DNA from: Eutrophovita sp913057845
GTDB lineage: Bacteria > Pseudomonadota > Gammaproteobacteria > Burkholderiales > Eutrophovitaceae
Direction of reading: 5' to 3'
Length of the DNA stretch: 64,000 bases
Assembly (NCBI GenBank): GCA_963925895.1
Contig: CAWUVH010000011.1
Location: 62,001-126,000, forward strand
Both the position numbers and the translations under genes were made by a program. The notes below the pieces were generated by a model, which did not search any database, was not told the DNA's origin, and saw only the letters and a list, made by a program, of their open reading frames with translations. Shown in pieces: positions 25,447 through 34,501 of the stretch; the stretch's first letter is position 1, and each line of letters begins with the position of its first letter.

Positions 25447-26271
25447 ATGACAACAAAGACAAGATCTGCTTTCTACATCTCTGACAGAACCGGAATTACC
25501 GCCGAAATGCTAGGCCACAGCTTGTTGACTCAATTTGAAGAAGTCGCTTTCAATGAGGTCACACTGCCCTTTGTAGATACGCCTAGAAAGGCTGATGAAG
25601 CCGTCGATAGAATTAATCAATCCTGCCTGCCTGATGGAAGCAGACCTCTCGTATTCAGCACACTCGTCAACACGAAGTTATCGTCTATTATAAAAACTGC
25701 AGACGCGCTCTACATCGATTGTTTTCAAGCGTTCATCGCTCCGATGGAAACAGAACTCAAAGTTAAATCCAATCACTCAGTCGGCCGCTCCCACAGCAAT
25801 CGGGGCTCGGGTTACCTGAAACGAATGGACGCTGTGAACTTTGCTCTTGCTTCCGATGACGGACAATCGACCAAAGAGTTGGAAGAGGCGGATGTTATTT
25901 TAATAGGTGTGTCCCGATGCGGCAAAACGCCAACATGTCTCTATTTAGGCATGCAGTTTGGGATCAAGGCAGCAAACGTCCCCTTGATTCCAGAAGACTT
26001 TGAGCGCTTAGCACTCCCAAGCGCCCTTGACGCATTCCGTGATAAGTTGTTTGGACTTACTATTCGTCCTGATCGTTTGGTGCGCATTCGCAATGAACGT
26101 CGTCCCAACAGCGAATATGCCTCACTAAGAAATTGCGAAACTGAGGTTCGTTTAGCGGTAGCGTTAATGAAGCAGAGTAATGTTGCCTTTTTAGATACAA
26201 CCTCGAGATCTATAGAAGAGCTGGCCACGGTCATCATGCAAAAAGCCAACCTCAAACGACAGGCATTTTAA
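25447..26271 (+). CDS. ppsR: PEP synthase regulatory kinase/pyrophosphorylase
   Basis: The 274-residue protein begins FYISDRTGITAEMLGHSLL and has the P-loop GVSRCGKTPTCLYLGMQFG (about 157-175), hallmarks of the DUF299/PSRP family. It inactivates PEP synthase by ADP-dependent phosphorylation of a threonine next to the catalytic histidine and reactivates it by Pi-dependent dephosphorylation. It is divergent from its target ppsA and converges on rnhB with 13 bases between. Confidence 0.95.
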   Translation: MTTKTRSAFYISDRTGITAEMLGHSLLTQFEEVAFNEVTLPFVDTPRKADEAVDRINQSCLPDGSRPLVFSTLVNTKLSSIIKTADALYIDCFQAFIAPMETELKVKSNHSVGRSHSNRGSGYLKRMDAVNFALASDDGQSTKELEEADVILIGVSRCGKTPTCLYLGMQFGIKAANVPLIPEDFERLALPSALDAFRDKLFGLTIRPDRLVRIRNERRPNSEYASLRNCETEVRLAVALMKQSNVAFLDTTSRSIEELATVIMQKANLKRQAF

Positions 26272-26284
26272 CGCACACTATCCC

Positions 26285-26860
26285 TCACAGATTCATAGAC
26301 TTAACAGGCTCAAAACTTTTTCTATGAAACGGTGTCACGCCAAAAACTCTAATCGCCTCAATATGAGATTTAGTTCCGTATCCTTTGTGCGCACGAAAAC
26401 CCCATTGAGGATACATTTGATCTAACAACATCAACCGCTCATCCCGCGCGACCTTAGCGATAATAGATGCCGCAGAGATACAGGGCTCCGTTTGGTCGCC
26501 CTTAACAATCGTATGCGTCGCCACACCAAGTAGAATGGGAGCTCTATTGCCATCAATCAGAGCGAGATCAGGACGCACGCTCAGGCCTTCAACCGCTCGG
26601 GTCATGGCCAAAAGTGTGGCGTTGAGGATATTTAATGCATCGATCTCCTCTACCGTAGAAAAGCAAATTGACCACGCTAACGCCTCTTGCTTAATTTCAA
26701 TGGACAATTCAGACCTGCGTTTAGGAGATAACTTCTTAGAGTCTTTTAATCCTAAAATGGGCCGATCCGGACTCAAGATAACCGCAGCTGCATATACTTC
26801 CCCCGCTAAAGGTCCTCTTCCCGCCTCGTCCACACCCGAAATAATTTGACTGTCACTCAA
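26285..26860 (-). CDS. rnhB: Ribonuclease HII
   Basis: The 191-residue protein has GVDEAGRGPLAGEVYAAAV with the first two acidic catalytic residues, DGNRAP with the third Asp, and KGDQTEPCISAASIIAKVARD. It cleaves RNA in RNA-DNA hybrids, including single ribonucleotides. The start is a TTG that overlaps the lpxB stop by eight bases (TTGAGTGA). The lpxB-rnhB order is common in proteobacteria. Confidence 0.96.
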   Translation of the reverse strand: MSDSQIISGVDEAGRGPLAGEVYAAAVILSPDRPILGLKDSKKLSPKRRSELSIEIKQEALAWSICFSTVEEIDALNILNATLLAMTRAVEGLSVRPDLALIDGNRAPILLGVATHTIVKGDQTEPCISAASIIAKVARDERLMLLDQMYPQWGFRAHKGYGTKSHIEAIRVFGVTPFHRKSFEPVKSMNL

Positions 26861-28016
26861 TGTTTAAAAACCGCTGAATGACATCAGCACTTCGTTTGGC
26901 TGACCCCATCCTAAGGGTTGACTTGATGTTTCTAAATCGCCCACGCAATGAAGCGAGTTGATCCGAATTCTGTAACATCGAGATCACTGCATTCGCAAGT
27001 AAATCTGGCCGCGCATTCTCTTGAATCAATTCACTGACTAATGATTCGTTCGAAATAATATTGGGCAGTGACACAAACTTTGGGCTCGCACGCCGACGCA
27101 TCAGCCACGCCGTTAATTTAGATACCTTATAAGTCACGACCATTGGACACTCACACAGCAAGCCTTCTAATGTGGCAGTGCCGGATGCGACAATCGCAAT
27201 GTCCACTGACTTAAATGCGCTCTGTGTTTTGGCCACGATAAATTCAACTGCACCATTCAAGGTGTAGTCCCGTCTACCTAAGATTGAGCGCGCAAAGTCA
27301 TGCGCTTCTTTATCTAACAAGGGAACCACAAAGCGTATGTCGGGGAACGCATTTTGAATCATTTCGGCGGCATCCATCATTAAATTAAGATGCTGCTTTA
27401 ATTCTGTTTTTCTGCTGCCAGGAAGAAGTGCGACGACCCTATCTTGTGGCAAAAACCCAAACTCACTTCGATACTTCAATTGATCAATCTCAGGCTCAAT
27501 CTCATCCGCCAGTGGGTGGCCAACATACGAAACCGGAATGCCCTCTCGCTCATATATTTCCTGTTCAAAGGGAAATAAAACCAACATACGGTCAACAGAT
27601 TCACGGATTTTATGTACCCGTTCATATCGCCACGCCCAAATTGAGGGGCTAACGAGATGCATCACTGGAATGCCACTCTTCCGAATAGACCGCTCAAGGG
27701 AGAGGTTAAAATCAGGAGCGTCTACACCGATAACTAAATCCGGCTTATAAGCAATAATTTTTTTAAGGAGTGTTGAGCGTATTTTAAGCAACCGGGGTAA
27801 CTTTAGGAGCACTTCAACATACCCCATTACCGAGAGTTCGCTCATGGGGTACCAGGCACTGAACCCTTGACTGACCATCAATGGCCCACCTATCCCAACG
27901 GACTCCAACGTCAGGAACCTTTTGTTTAATTCTTTTAATAATGCCGACCCAAGGACATCACCCGATGCCTCACCAACCACGATTACGACACGCAGTATGC
28001 GGGGCGAACCCATCAT
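26853..28016 (-). CDS. lpxB: Lipid-A-disaccharide synthase
   Basis: The 387-residue glycosyltransferase has the N-terminal GEASGDVLGSALLKEL, MGYVEVLLKLPRLLK, DAPDFNLSL, SPSIWAWR and LPGSRKTELKQ, all typical of LpxB. It joins UDP-diacylglucosamine and lipid X to the lipid A disaccharide at the inner membrane. Its ATG overlaps the lpxA stop by one base (TAATG). Confidence 0.97.
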   Translation of the reverse strand: MMGSPRILRVVIVVGEASGDVLGSALLKELNKRFLTLESVGIGGPLMVSQGFSAWYPMSELSVMGYVEVLLKLPRLLKIRSTLLKKIIAYKPDLVIGVDAPDFNLSLERSIRKSGIPVMHLVSPSIWAWRYERVHKIRESVDRMLVLFPFEQEIYEREGIPVSYVGHPLADEIEPEIDQLKYRSEFGFLPQDRVVALLPGSRKTELKQHLNLMMDAAEMIQNAFPDIRFVVPLLDKEAHDFARSILGRRDYTLNGAVEFIVAKTQSAFKSVDIAIVASGTATLEGLLCECPMVVTYKVSKLTAWLMRRRASPKFVSLPNIISNESLVSELIQENARPDLLANAVISMLQNSDQLASLRGRFRNIKSTLRMGSAKRSADVIQRFLNIE

Positions 28017-28789
28017 TACCGAATAATACCTCTACTCAAACTTGAGGATAAGAAATCCGATAGTATCGCCAGTTCCGATGCGTCTTTTACCATTTGACTT
28101 ATTTTTTCTTTAGCTTCCTCTAAAGACAAAGACGATCGATACAAAACCTTATATGCCTGCCGTATCGTTCGTATAGACTCTCCCGCAAAACCTCTCCTTT
28201 TAAGCCCTTCGGCATTGATACCGAACGGCTTAGCCGAATTACCATTGCAAGTTACATAGGGGGGAACATCAGAAAGTACAACTGAACCAACTCCGGTCAA
28301 TGCGTGAGCACCCACACGACAAAATTGATGAATACCAGTAAATCCGCCGAGCATCGCAAAGTCGCCAATCTCGACATGACCCGCTAGCTGGGTGCAGTTA
28401 GCTAAGATAACGTCATCACCGACAGCACAATCATGGGCAATATGAACATAGGCCATGACCCAATTTCGGTTACCTACAACGGTCTTCCCTTTATCCTGCA
28501 CAGTGCCCGTATTGAACGTACAAAACTCTCTAATGACATTCCCATCACCAATTTCAAGCGTCGTTGGCTCGTCCGCATATTTTTTATCTTGCGGTTGCTC
28601 TCCAAGGGAAACATGATGAAAAATATGATTATTTGCACCAATCGAGGTCTTACCCGTTATAACAGCATGAGCGCCGATTCGTGTTCCAGAACCTATTGAG
28701 ACATCCTTACCGATAATCGAGTACGGCCCAATGTCAACATCAGCATCAATTTCTGCACCAGGATCAACAATCGCAGTCTGGTGAATCAT
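28016..28789 (-). CDS. lpxA: UDP-N-acetylglucosamine O-acyltransferase
   Basis: The 257-residue left-handed beta-helix protein opens with IHQTAIVDPGAEI followed by hexapeptide repeats, and has HIAHDCAVGDDVILAN, GFTGIHQFCRVG and NAEGLKRRGF. It adds the first acyl chain in lipid A synthesis. The frame extends to 28807, but the ATG at 28789 overlaps the fabZ stop as ATGA and gives the usual LpxA start. Confidence 0.97.
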   Translation of the reverse strand: MIHQTAIVDPGAEIDADVDIGPYSIIGKDVSIGSGTRIGAHAVITGKTSIGANNHIFHHVSLGEQPQDKKYADEPTTLEIGDGNVIREFCTFNTGTVQDKGKTVVGNRNWVMAYVHIAHDCAVGDDVILANCTQLAGHVEIGDFAMLGGFTGIHQFCRVGAHALTGVGSVVLSDVPPYVTCNGNSAKPFGINAEGLKRRGFAGESIRTIRQAYKVLYRSSLSLEEAKEKISQMVKDASELAILSDFLSSSLSRGIIR

Positions 28790-29220
28790 ATTGGTCTCAT
28801 GGTGCACATAAGGACAGCCTCAGAAGCCAGCTTCCCATCCACTTCGGCTTTAGCAGAAAACTTCCAAATACCTTTCAAGTTACGAACAATCTCTGCTTTG
28901 ATCACCAGCTGATCTCCAGGCACTACGGGCTTCTTAAACCGCGCTTTATCTATCCCAACAAAATAAACGACATGGTCTTCAGGTTTCGTTGTGCCCAACG
29001 ATTTAAATGCGAGCAAAGCTGCGGTTTGCGCCATAGCTTCGATAATAAGCACGCCGGGCATAACGGGATGACCCGGAAAATGCCCTTGAAAAAAAGGCTC
29101 ATTAATCGTGACATTTTTAGTTGCCACCAAGCTTTGGTTAGGCTCGAAAGAAGTCACTCGATCTATCAACAAGAAGGGGTACCTATGGGGCAATACCTTC
29201 ATGATTTCATTAATATCCAT
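28786..29220 (-). CDS. fabZ: 3-hydroxyacyl-[ACP] dehydratase FabZ
   Basis: The 144-residue hot-dog-fold protein has LPHRYPFLLIDRV and the catalytic segment GHFPGHPVMPGVLIIEAMAQ, which holds the active-site His and Glu. It dehydrates 3-hydroxyacyl-ACP in fatty acid elongation and competes with LpxA for substrate. I chose the ATG at 29220, with GGAAAGG just upstream, over the TTG at 29232. It sits between lpxD and lpxA in the standard order. Confidence 0.97.
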   Translation of the reverse strand: MDINEIMKVLPHRYPFLLIDRVTSFEPNQSLVATKNVTINEPFFQGHFPGHPVMPGVLIIEAMAQTAALLAFKSLGTTKPEDHVVYFVGIDKARFKKPVVPGDQLVIKAEIVRNLKGIWKFSAKAEVDGKLASEAVLMCTMRPI

Positions 29221-29251
29221 ATACCTTTCCAATCTAAATACCCTTAATGCA

Positions 29252-30304
29252 TTACTGACTATCGCCTTCGCTTGAGACTTTAGACAAGAGAACCTCTAAT
29301 TGCTTAATACGCGAATTGAGCTCAGATAAATGTCGAATCGCTGACGCGTTTTTTTTCCATGCCCCATGCTCGCTTAGCGGGTAAACACTGGTATATCTCC
29401 CTGACTTCAAGATACTCTTTGATACGAGCGACCCCGCGGATATATCTACATTGTCACAAACACTCAGATGACCAGTAAACATCGCTGCGCCACCGATCCG
29501 GCAATTTTTTCCAATCACAACACTACCTGCAATACCTACACATCCAGAAATGATGGTGTTGTCCCCGACCATACAGTTGTGTCCGATTTGAACTTGGTTA
29601 TCGATTTTGACCCCCACACCAATCACAGTGTCATCAATTGCACCTCTGTCTATGGTCGTATTACATCCAATCTCACAATTATCTTTGATTAACACCCGTC
29701 CAACCTGACGCACCTTAATCCATTGGCCGTTATCGCGAACGTAACCGAAGCCGTCCCCACCAATAACCGAGCCACTGTGGATCACACAGTTTTCACCAAT
29801 CTCACATCCTTCAAGCACGATTGCGCCAGGGTGCAATATCGTATTGCGGCCAATTTTAGCTTCTTTACCCACATAAGCACGAGATCCTAGAACAGCAGCC
29901 TCACCAATTTCGGCCCCATCCTCAACAACCGCCTGGGCACCCACCGCGACGTCGATAGCTAAAACAGCAGTGTCAGCAATACTCGCTGTCCCATCAACAC
30001 CTCTCGCTACATTAGCGTTAGAAAATAGCAAGTTCAATGTTTGGGCGAAATATAGATGCGGATTTTCGACAATGATTTTAGTCATCGCCTGTCCGAATTT
30101 GTCGGCATTTTCCGCGGTGACCACCACCACTGAAGCTTCACTTAGAGCAATAAATGAAGCGAATTTAGCGTCTAAAAAAAAAGTTAATTGCCCAGAGCAC
30201 GCATTTTGAATAGACCCCACTCCGGTTACAGCAATGGTAGGGTTACCAACAATCTCCCCACCCAACTGATCTACAATTTCCCGAACTGTCAGGACTTTTA
30301 TCAA
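29252..30304 (-). CDS. lpxD: UDP-3-O-acylglucosamine N-acyltransferase
   Basis: The 350-residue protein has an N-terminal uridine-binding domain, a long hexapeptide-repeat beta-helix (about 100-310) with HSGSVIGGDGFGYV and VQIGHNCMVGDNT, and a C-terminal helix. The third step of lipid A synthesis (N-acylation) is its role. The start is a TTG at 30304. It is 31 bases before fabZ. Confidence 0.96.
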   Translation of the reverse strand: MIKVLTVREIVDQLGGEIVGNPTIAVTGVGSIQNACSGQLTFFLDAKFASFIALSEASVVVVTAENADKFGQAMTKIIVENPHLYFAQTLNLLFSNANVARGVDGTASIADTAVLAIDVAVGAQAVVEDGAEIGEAAVLGSRAYVGKEAKIGRNTILHPGAIVLEGCEIGENCVIHSGSVIGGDGFGYVRDNGQWIKVRQVGRVLIKDNCEIGCNTTIDRGAIDDTVIGVGVKIDNQVQIGHNCMVGDNTIISGCVGIAGSVVIGKNCRIGGAAMFTGHLSVCDNVDISAGSLVSKSILKSGRYTSVYPLSEHGAWKKNASAIRHLSELNSRIKQLEVLLSKVSSEGDSQ

Positions 30305-30331
30305 TCTGTTATCTCTTAAATTTCTGATGCG

Positions 30332-30841
30332 TTAGTCGTTTGCAAGAGCCTTTATCACTTTATCTGTAATATCCACGCGGCTACTGCGATAAACCGCCTC
30401 CTGCAATATCAAATCATATTTCTCTTCTATTGCGATCTTATCGATCTTTTCATTGGCGATACGCAAAATGACTTTTAGCTCTTCTTGTTTCCTTAGATTG
30501 AGTTCTTCCCTGAATTCTCGCTGCAGCCTTTGAATCTCACGGGAAAGTCGTGCCAACTCTGACTCAAGCTTTCTTTTTTCAGATTCAGCCATGGTTAATC
30601 CGTTTTTTTCAAGCTTTTCCTTCACTACTTTAGCTTGAGCGTCAACCGATTTGATTTCTTCATCTCGTGGCGCGAATTCTGCCTGTAGCTTTTTTTGTGA
30701 GCGAATCGCAGGTGCCGCCTCTTTAAAAACACGATCCGTATTCACAAATCCAATCTTTAGCTCTTGCGCAGAAACAGAGGTGATTAACCCCATCGAAGCG
30801 GCAAGACTGAATCCACACAAATAAACCAATATCTTTCTCAC
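30332..30841 (-). CDS. skp: Periplasmic chaperone Skp/OmpH
   Basis: The 169-residue protein has a signal peptide (cleavage likely after VSA) and then LKIGFVNTDRVFKEAAPA, typical of Skp. A long charged coiled coil (about 50-130) follows, forming the tentacles of the trimer. It holds unfolded outer-membrane proteins in the periplasm and delivers them to BamA, whose gene is 24 bases upstream. Confidence 0.94.
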   Translation of the reverse strand: MRKILVYLCGFSLAASMGLITSVSAQELKIGFVNTDRVFKEAAPAIRSQKKLQAEFAPRDEEIKSVDAQAKVVKEKLEKNGLTMAESEKRKLESELARLSREIQRLQREFREELNLRKQEELKVILRIANEKIDKIAIEEKYDLILQEAVYRSSRVDITDKVIKALAND

Positions 30842-30865
30842 AAAAAACTCCTTAAATCTATCCAG

Positions 30866-33145
30866 TTAAAAACCTGTACCTAACGTAAATTGAAACGCCT
30901 CCGTTCTATCAGTCGCTTTTGCATTCAATGGCTTCGCGAAATTAAATCTCATTGGGCCAACCGGAGAATACCAATTAAACCCTAGACCGGTAGAATACCT
31001 CATCTCATCCACGCCATCTTCGAAGTGATTGGTAACTGCACCACCATCGACAAAAAAAGCAAACCTCATCGATTTGTCCAAATTAAGCCCTGGCAAGGGA
31101 AATATTATCTCAGCCTGAGACAGCATCCGGCGCTTCCCACCTAAAGATTGACCAAGTGAATTCTTAGGTCCTATGGAGCTAGATTGATACCCTCTGACTG
31201 AAGTCGCACCACCGGCATAAAAATTCTTATAAAACGGCAACTGCTTTGAATCGTAGTCTTCCGCGTATGCCACCGATCCACCTAGCCGCAACGTCAGGTC
31301 ATCCGTGACTGGCCGATACCACTCAGTCTTATACGACAGATTATAGTAATAAAGATCTCCAGCCGGAGTCGCAAGCTCCGTACTGAATCGTTGAACCATG
31401 CCGTCTGTCGGATAGATAGCGCTGTTTCTTTTGTCACGACTCCAACCCACCGTAAGAGGAATAACCGTATTATCGGAACCATTGAGAGCAACAAATTCTT
31501 CATACTCGGCTGTCGGGTTTGCTCCCAACGTAATTTGAGTTGCCTCAACCCCAAGACCGTAATAAATTCTGTCGTATTCTGTAAGCGGGACTCCAAAAGT
31601 AACAGACCCACTGCTTGTTGACGTCGAAAAAGCAGAGACCACCAAACTGCTGACATCGGTATCTCTCTTACCTAACTTATACGTTCGACTGACACCATCA
31701 TCTGTCGCGTAAGGATTGGTGTAGTTAATTTCATAGGTTTCATTAATCTTGCCCGAGCTAACCGTAAATCCTAGCGAGTTACCCGTTCCCATGAAGTTAT
31801 TTTGAGAGAGCCCCAGTTGCAGCAACAACTTGTCGGTACTCGAAAACCCCATGCCTACTGTGAAGTTACCCGTCATGCGCTCCACAACCTTAACTTCAAG
31901 GTCAACTTGATCTGGAGCCCCAGGAACAGTATTCGTATTGATTATCACATCCGAGAAAAACCCCAAAAGATTTAACCGCTGCTTTGACCGATTGATATCT
32001 TTTATCGAATACCAAGTGCCTTCCATTTGTCTTAATTCACGACGAATGACCTCGTCTCTGGTGTCAATATTTCCATTAATGTCTATTCGACGCACATATA
32101 CGCGTTGCCCAGCATTAACGTAAAGAGTAAATCCAATTTTAGAACTCTCGACATCTTTTTCTGGCACCGGATTTACAGTTGCATTCGCATAACCATCCTC
32201 GCCCAAACGATCAGTTATTTTCCGAGACAAATCAGTCAACCTTTTCCGCGAAAACACTTCCCCTGGGACAATGTCGACCAATTGAAACAAATCTTCACTA
32301 CTAACAACCGTGTCACCTGCCATTGCAATAGAATCAAAAACAAATTTCTCACCTTCCGAGAAAGACATCGTTATAAATACATGTTCTCGATCTGGAGATA
32401 ACTGAACTTGGGTAGATTCGATTAGAAAGTCTGCATAACCGTTGTCGAGGTAAAGTGAGCGAATCGTCTCCTGGTCTCCCTCTAGTTTTTGCTTAGAATA
32501 TTCAAGGGGTCCCTTAAATATATTAATTCTTCCAGGAGACTTGAGACCCATTTCATCACGGAGCTCACCATCTGAAAAGAATACATTACCAACGAAATTT
32601 ATTTTTTCAATGAGCGCCTTAGGTCCCTCAAAGACATCAAAGGTCACTGCAACTCGATTCCTCTCGAGCGGCGTGGTCGTCGTTATAATTTCAACACCGT
32701 ACTTGCCCTTTGACATATAAAGATTTTTTAATTCCTGTTCAGCCAGATCAAGTATGGAGCCATCGAGTATGGCAGACTCACTTAACCCCATCTGGCTTAA
32801 AGCCTCAATGATTTGCTCTTCAGTGAGTAGTTTCGATCCTGAAACGGAGATTTTATAAACCGCTGGTCGTTCGATGAGCCTCACAACGAGCACACTGCCC
32901 TCAATCAATACCTGAACATCATCAAAAAAACCGGTTTTAAACAATGAACGAATGATTTGACTAGCCACTTCTTTGTCGACACTGTCACCGACTTGAACGG
33001 GAATATTAGAAAATATTACGCCGGGATCAGTCCTTTGAATTCCCTCAACCCTGATATCTTCCATGACAAAGGTGTCGAAGGCGCTGGACGCGGAGCTTAG
33101 GCTCATAAAAAGAATTAGCGCGACACCTTTAAATAGATTACTCAT
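30866..33145 (-). CDS. bamA: Outer-membrane assembly factor BamA
   Basis: The 759-residue protein has a signal peptide (after SSA), five POTRA repeats (about 24-345; for example VEGIQRTDPGVIF, NGNIDTRDEVIRRELRQMEG) and a C-terminal beta-barrel. The conserved loop-6 motif is VRGYQSSSIGP, and the protein ends with FTLGTGF whose last residue is the expected aromatic. It folds and inserts beta-barrel proteins into the outer membrane. It follows rseP by 15 bases. bamB is also in the window, in another cluster. Confidence 0.97.
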   Translation of the reverse strand: MSNLFKGVALILFMSLSSASSAFDTFVMEDIRVEGIQRTDPGVIFSNIPVQVGDSVDKEVASQIIRSLFKTGFFDDVQVLIEGSVLVVRLIERPAVYKISVSGSKLLTEEQIIEALSQMGLSESAILDGSILDLAEQELKNLYMSKGKYGVEIITTTTPLERNRVAVTFDVFEGPKALIEKINFVGNVFFSDGELRDEMGLKSPGRINIFKGPLEYSKQKLEGDQETIRSLYLDNGYADFLIESTQVQLSPDREHVFITMSFSEGEKFVFDSIAMAGDTVVSSEDLFQLVDIVPGEVFSRKRLTDLSRKITDRLGEDGYANATVNPVPEKDVESSKIGFTLYVNAGQRVYVRRIDINGNIDTRDEVIRRELRQMEGTWYSIKDINRSKQRLNLLGFFSDVIINTNTVPGAPDQVDLEVKVVERMTGNFTVGMGFSSTDKLLLQLGLSQNNFMGTGNSLGFTVSSGKINETYEINYTNPYATDDGVSRTYKLGKRDTDVSSLVVSAFSTSTSSGSVTFGVPLTEYDRIYYGLGVEATQITLGANPTAEYEEFVALNGSDNTVIPLTVGWSRDKRNSAIYPTDGMVQRFSTELATPAGDLYYYNLSYKTEWYRPVTDDLTLRLGGSVAYAEDYDSKQLPFYKNFYAGGATSVRGYQSSSIGPKNSLGQSLGGKRRMLSQAEIIFPLPGLNLDKSMRFAFFVDGGAVTNHFEDGVDEMRYSTGLGFNWYSPVGPMRFNFAKPLNAKATDRTEAFQFTLGTGF

Positions 33146-33160
33146 GCACAGTCACTCCCT

Positions 33161-34498
33161 CTAATCTCCCAAGTACCGCAAAACATCGTTCGCTATGACG
33201 AAAACCATTAACCCAGTCAAACATATCATTCCAATCTGCTGTGCCGTAACTATAACTCTTTCTGGCATTTTTTTACCTAATAATAACTCGTAGAGGTGGA
33301 AAACCAGGTGGCCACCATCTAACATCGGCAAAGGGAATAAATTAATTACTCCTAAACTGACGCTGAGTACAGCAAGGAAAGATAAGAAGGCTGTCAGTCC
33401 AATTTCGGCCGTTTTACCTGCTTGATCAGCGATTACCAGCGGCCCAGCCAAATTATTTAATCCAACGTCACCGATAATGAGCCCTACGATCATCCGTGAT
33501 GTGAATCCAATTAAATCTGATGTTCTTTGGAAGGATTTGATAGTTGAATCAATAATGGTAATGCCATCTCTATCTATTAACTCGTCTTGTACAATCCCAC
33601 CTGGATCAGGAGCCACACCAATTCGACCCTCAGAATTCTTATTAAGGCCTACCAATAGAGAGACGTTAACTAACCGTCCATCACGCTCAACATCGACGCT
33701 AACCGTCGCTCCTGGCTTAGATTTAACCAATTGAACAAACTCAGTCCATGTCGCTATCGGCGTCTGATCTGCACTGACAATTAAGTCACCAACAACCAAA
33801 TTGGATTGGAACGCAGTACCGTTGCGCTCAATCCGCCCTACTATAGGCAACAACTCAATTCTCGGCGTCGCAATACCGATCACATCCCAATTGAGTGGTA
33901 AGGCTTGTTCCTGCAACTGAAGATTAATCGTTTCGGGAGTACTTGCCCCCTCTCGAAGCACGGTCATATTAAGAGTATCGCCACTAAAACGAGTCATCTC
34001 CCAACGTATATCAGACCAACTACTCACTCTCCTGCCGTTAATTTCCACAAGAGTCTCGCCACCTCTTAACCCAACGGCGTAGAGTTCCGACTCAACACGC
34101 GGCTCACCTAAAACAGGTTTTAGTACTGAGCTACTTAAACTGAATACAATCGCTAATAAAAAAAACGTGAGCACAAAGTTGGCCACCGGACCAGCCAAAA
34201 CGATCAAGCTTTTTTGCCAAGCTGGTTTAAAATCGAAAATGCCGTGACGGTCTTCTGAAGGTACGTCATCGCCGTCGTCCAACATTTTTACGTATCCACC
34301 GAGCGGGATTGTCCCTATTGCGAATTTGGTTCGATTAGCACCGCCGCGTGTGGCCCATATTGGGCGACCAAATCCAATAGAAAATGTAAGCACTGTGACT
34401 CTAAATAATCTGGCCACAGCAAAATGACCGAGCTCATGAAAACCCACTAATACGGTAATGGCAATTAAAAAAGAAAACAATGTAAAGACCGTATTCAT
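33161..34498 (-). CDS. rseP: Site-2 metalloprotease RseP
   Basis: The 445-residue membrane protease has the zinc motif HELGH at residues 21-25 in the first membrane helix. Two PDZ-like regions lie in the periplasmic part (about 115-300). The third zinc ligand is in LDGGHLVFHLYELL near the C-terminus. It performs intramembrane cleavage of RseA-type anti-sigma factors and of signal-peptide remnants. The dxr-rseP-bamA order is standard. Confidence 0.96.
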   Translation of the reverse strand: MNTVFTLFSFLIAITVLVGFHELGHFAVARLFRVTVLTFSIGFGRPIWATRGGANRTKFAIGTIPLGGYVKMLDDGDDVPSEDRHGIFDFKPAWQKSLIVLAGPVANFVLTFFLLAIVFSLSSSVLKPVLGEPRVESELYAVGLRGGETLVEINGRRVSSWSDIRWEMTRFSGDTLNMTVLREGASTPETINLQLQEQALPLNWDVIGIATPRIELLPIVGRIERNGTAFQSNLVVGDLIVSADQTPIATWTEFVQLVKSKPGATVSVDVERDGRLVNVSLLVGLNKNSEGRIGVAPDPGGIVQDELIDRDGITIIDSTIKSFQRTSDLIGFTSRMIVGLIIGDVGLNNLAGPLVIADQAGKTAEIGLTAFLSFLAVLSVSLGVINLFPLPMLDGGHLVFHLYELLLGKKMPERVIVTAQQIGMICLTGLMVFVIANDVLRYLGD

Positions 34499-34501
34499 TG
34501 G

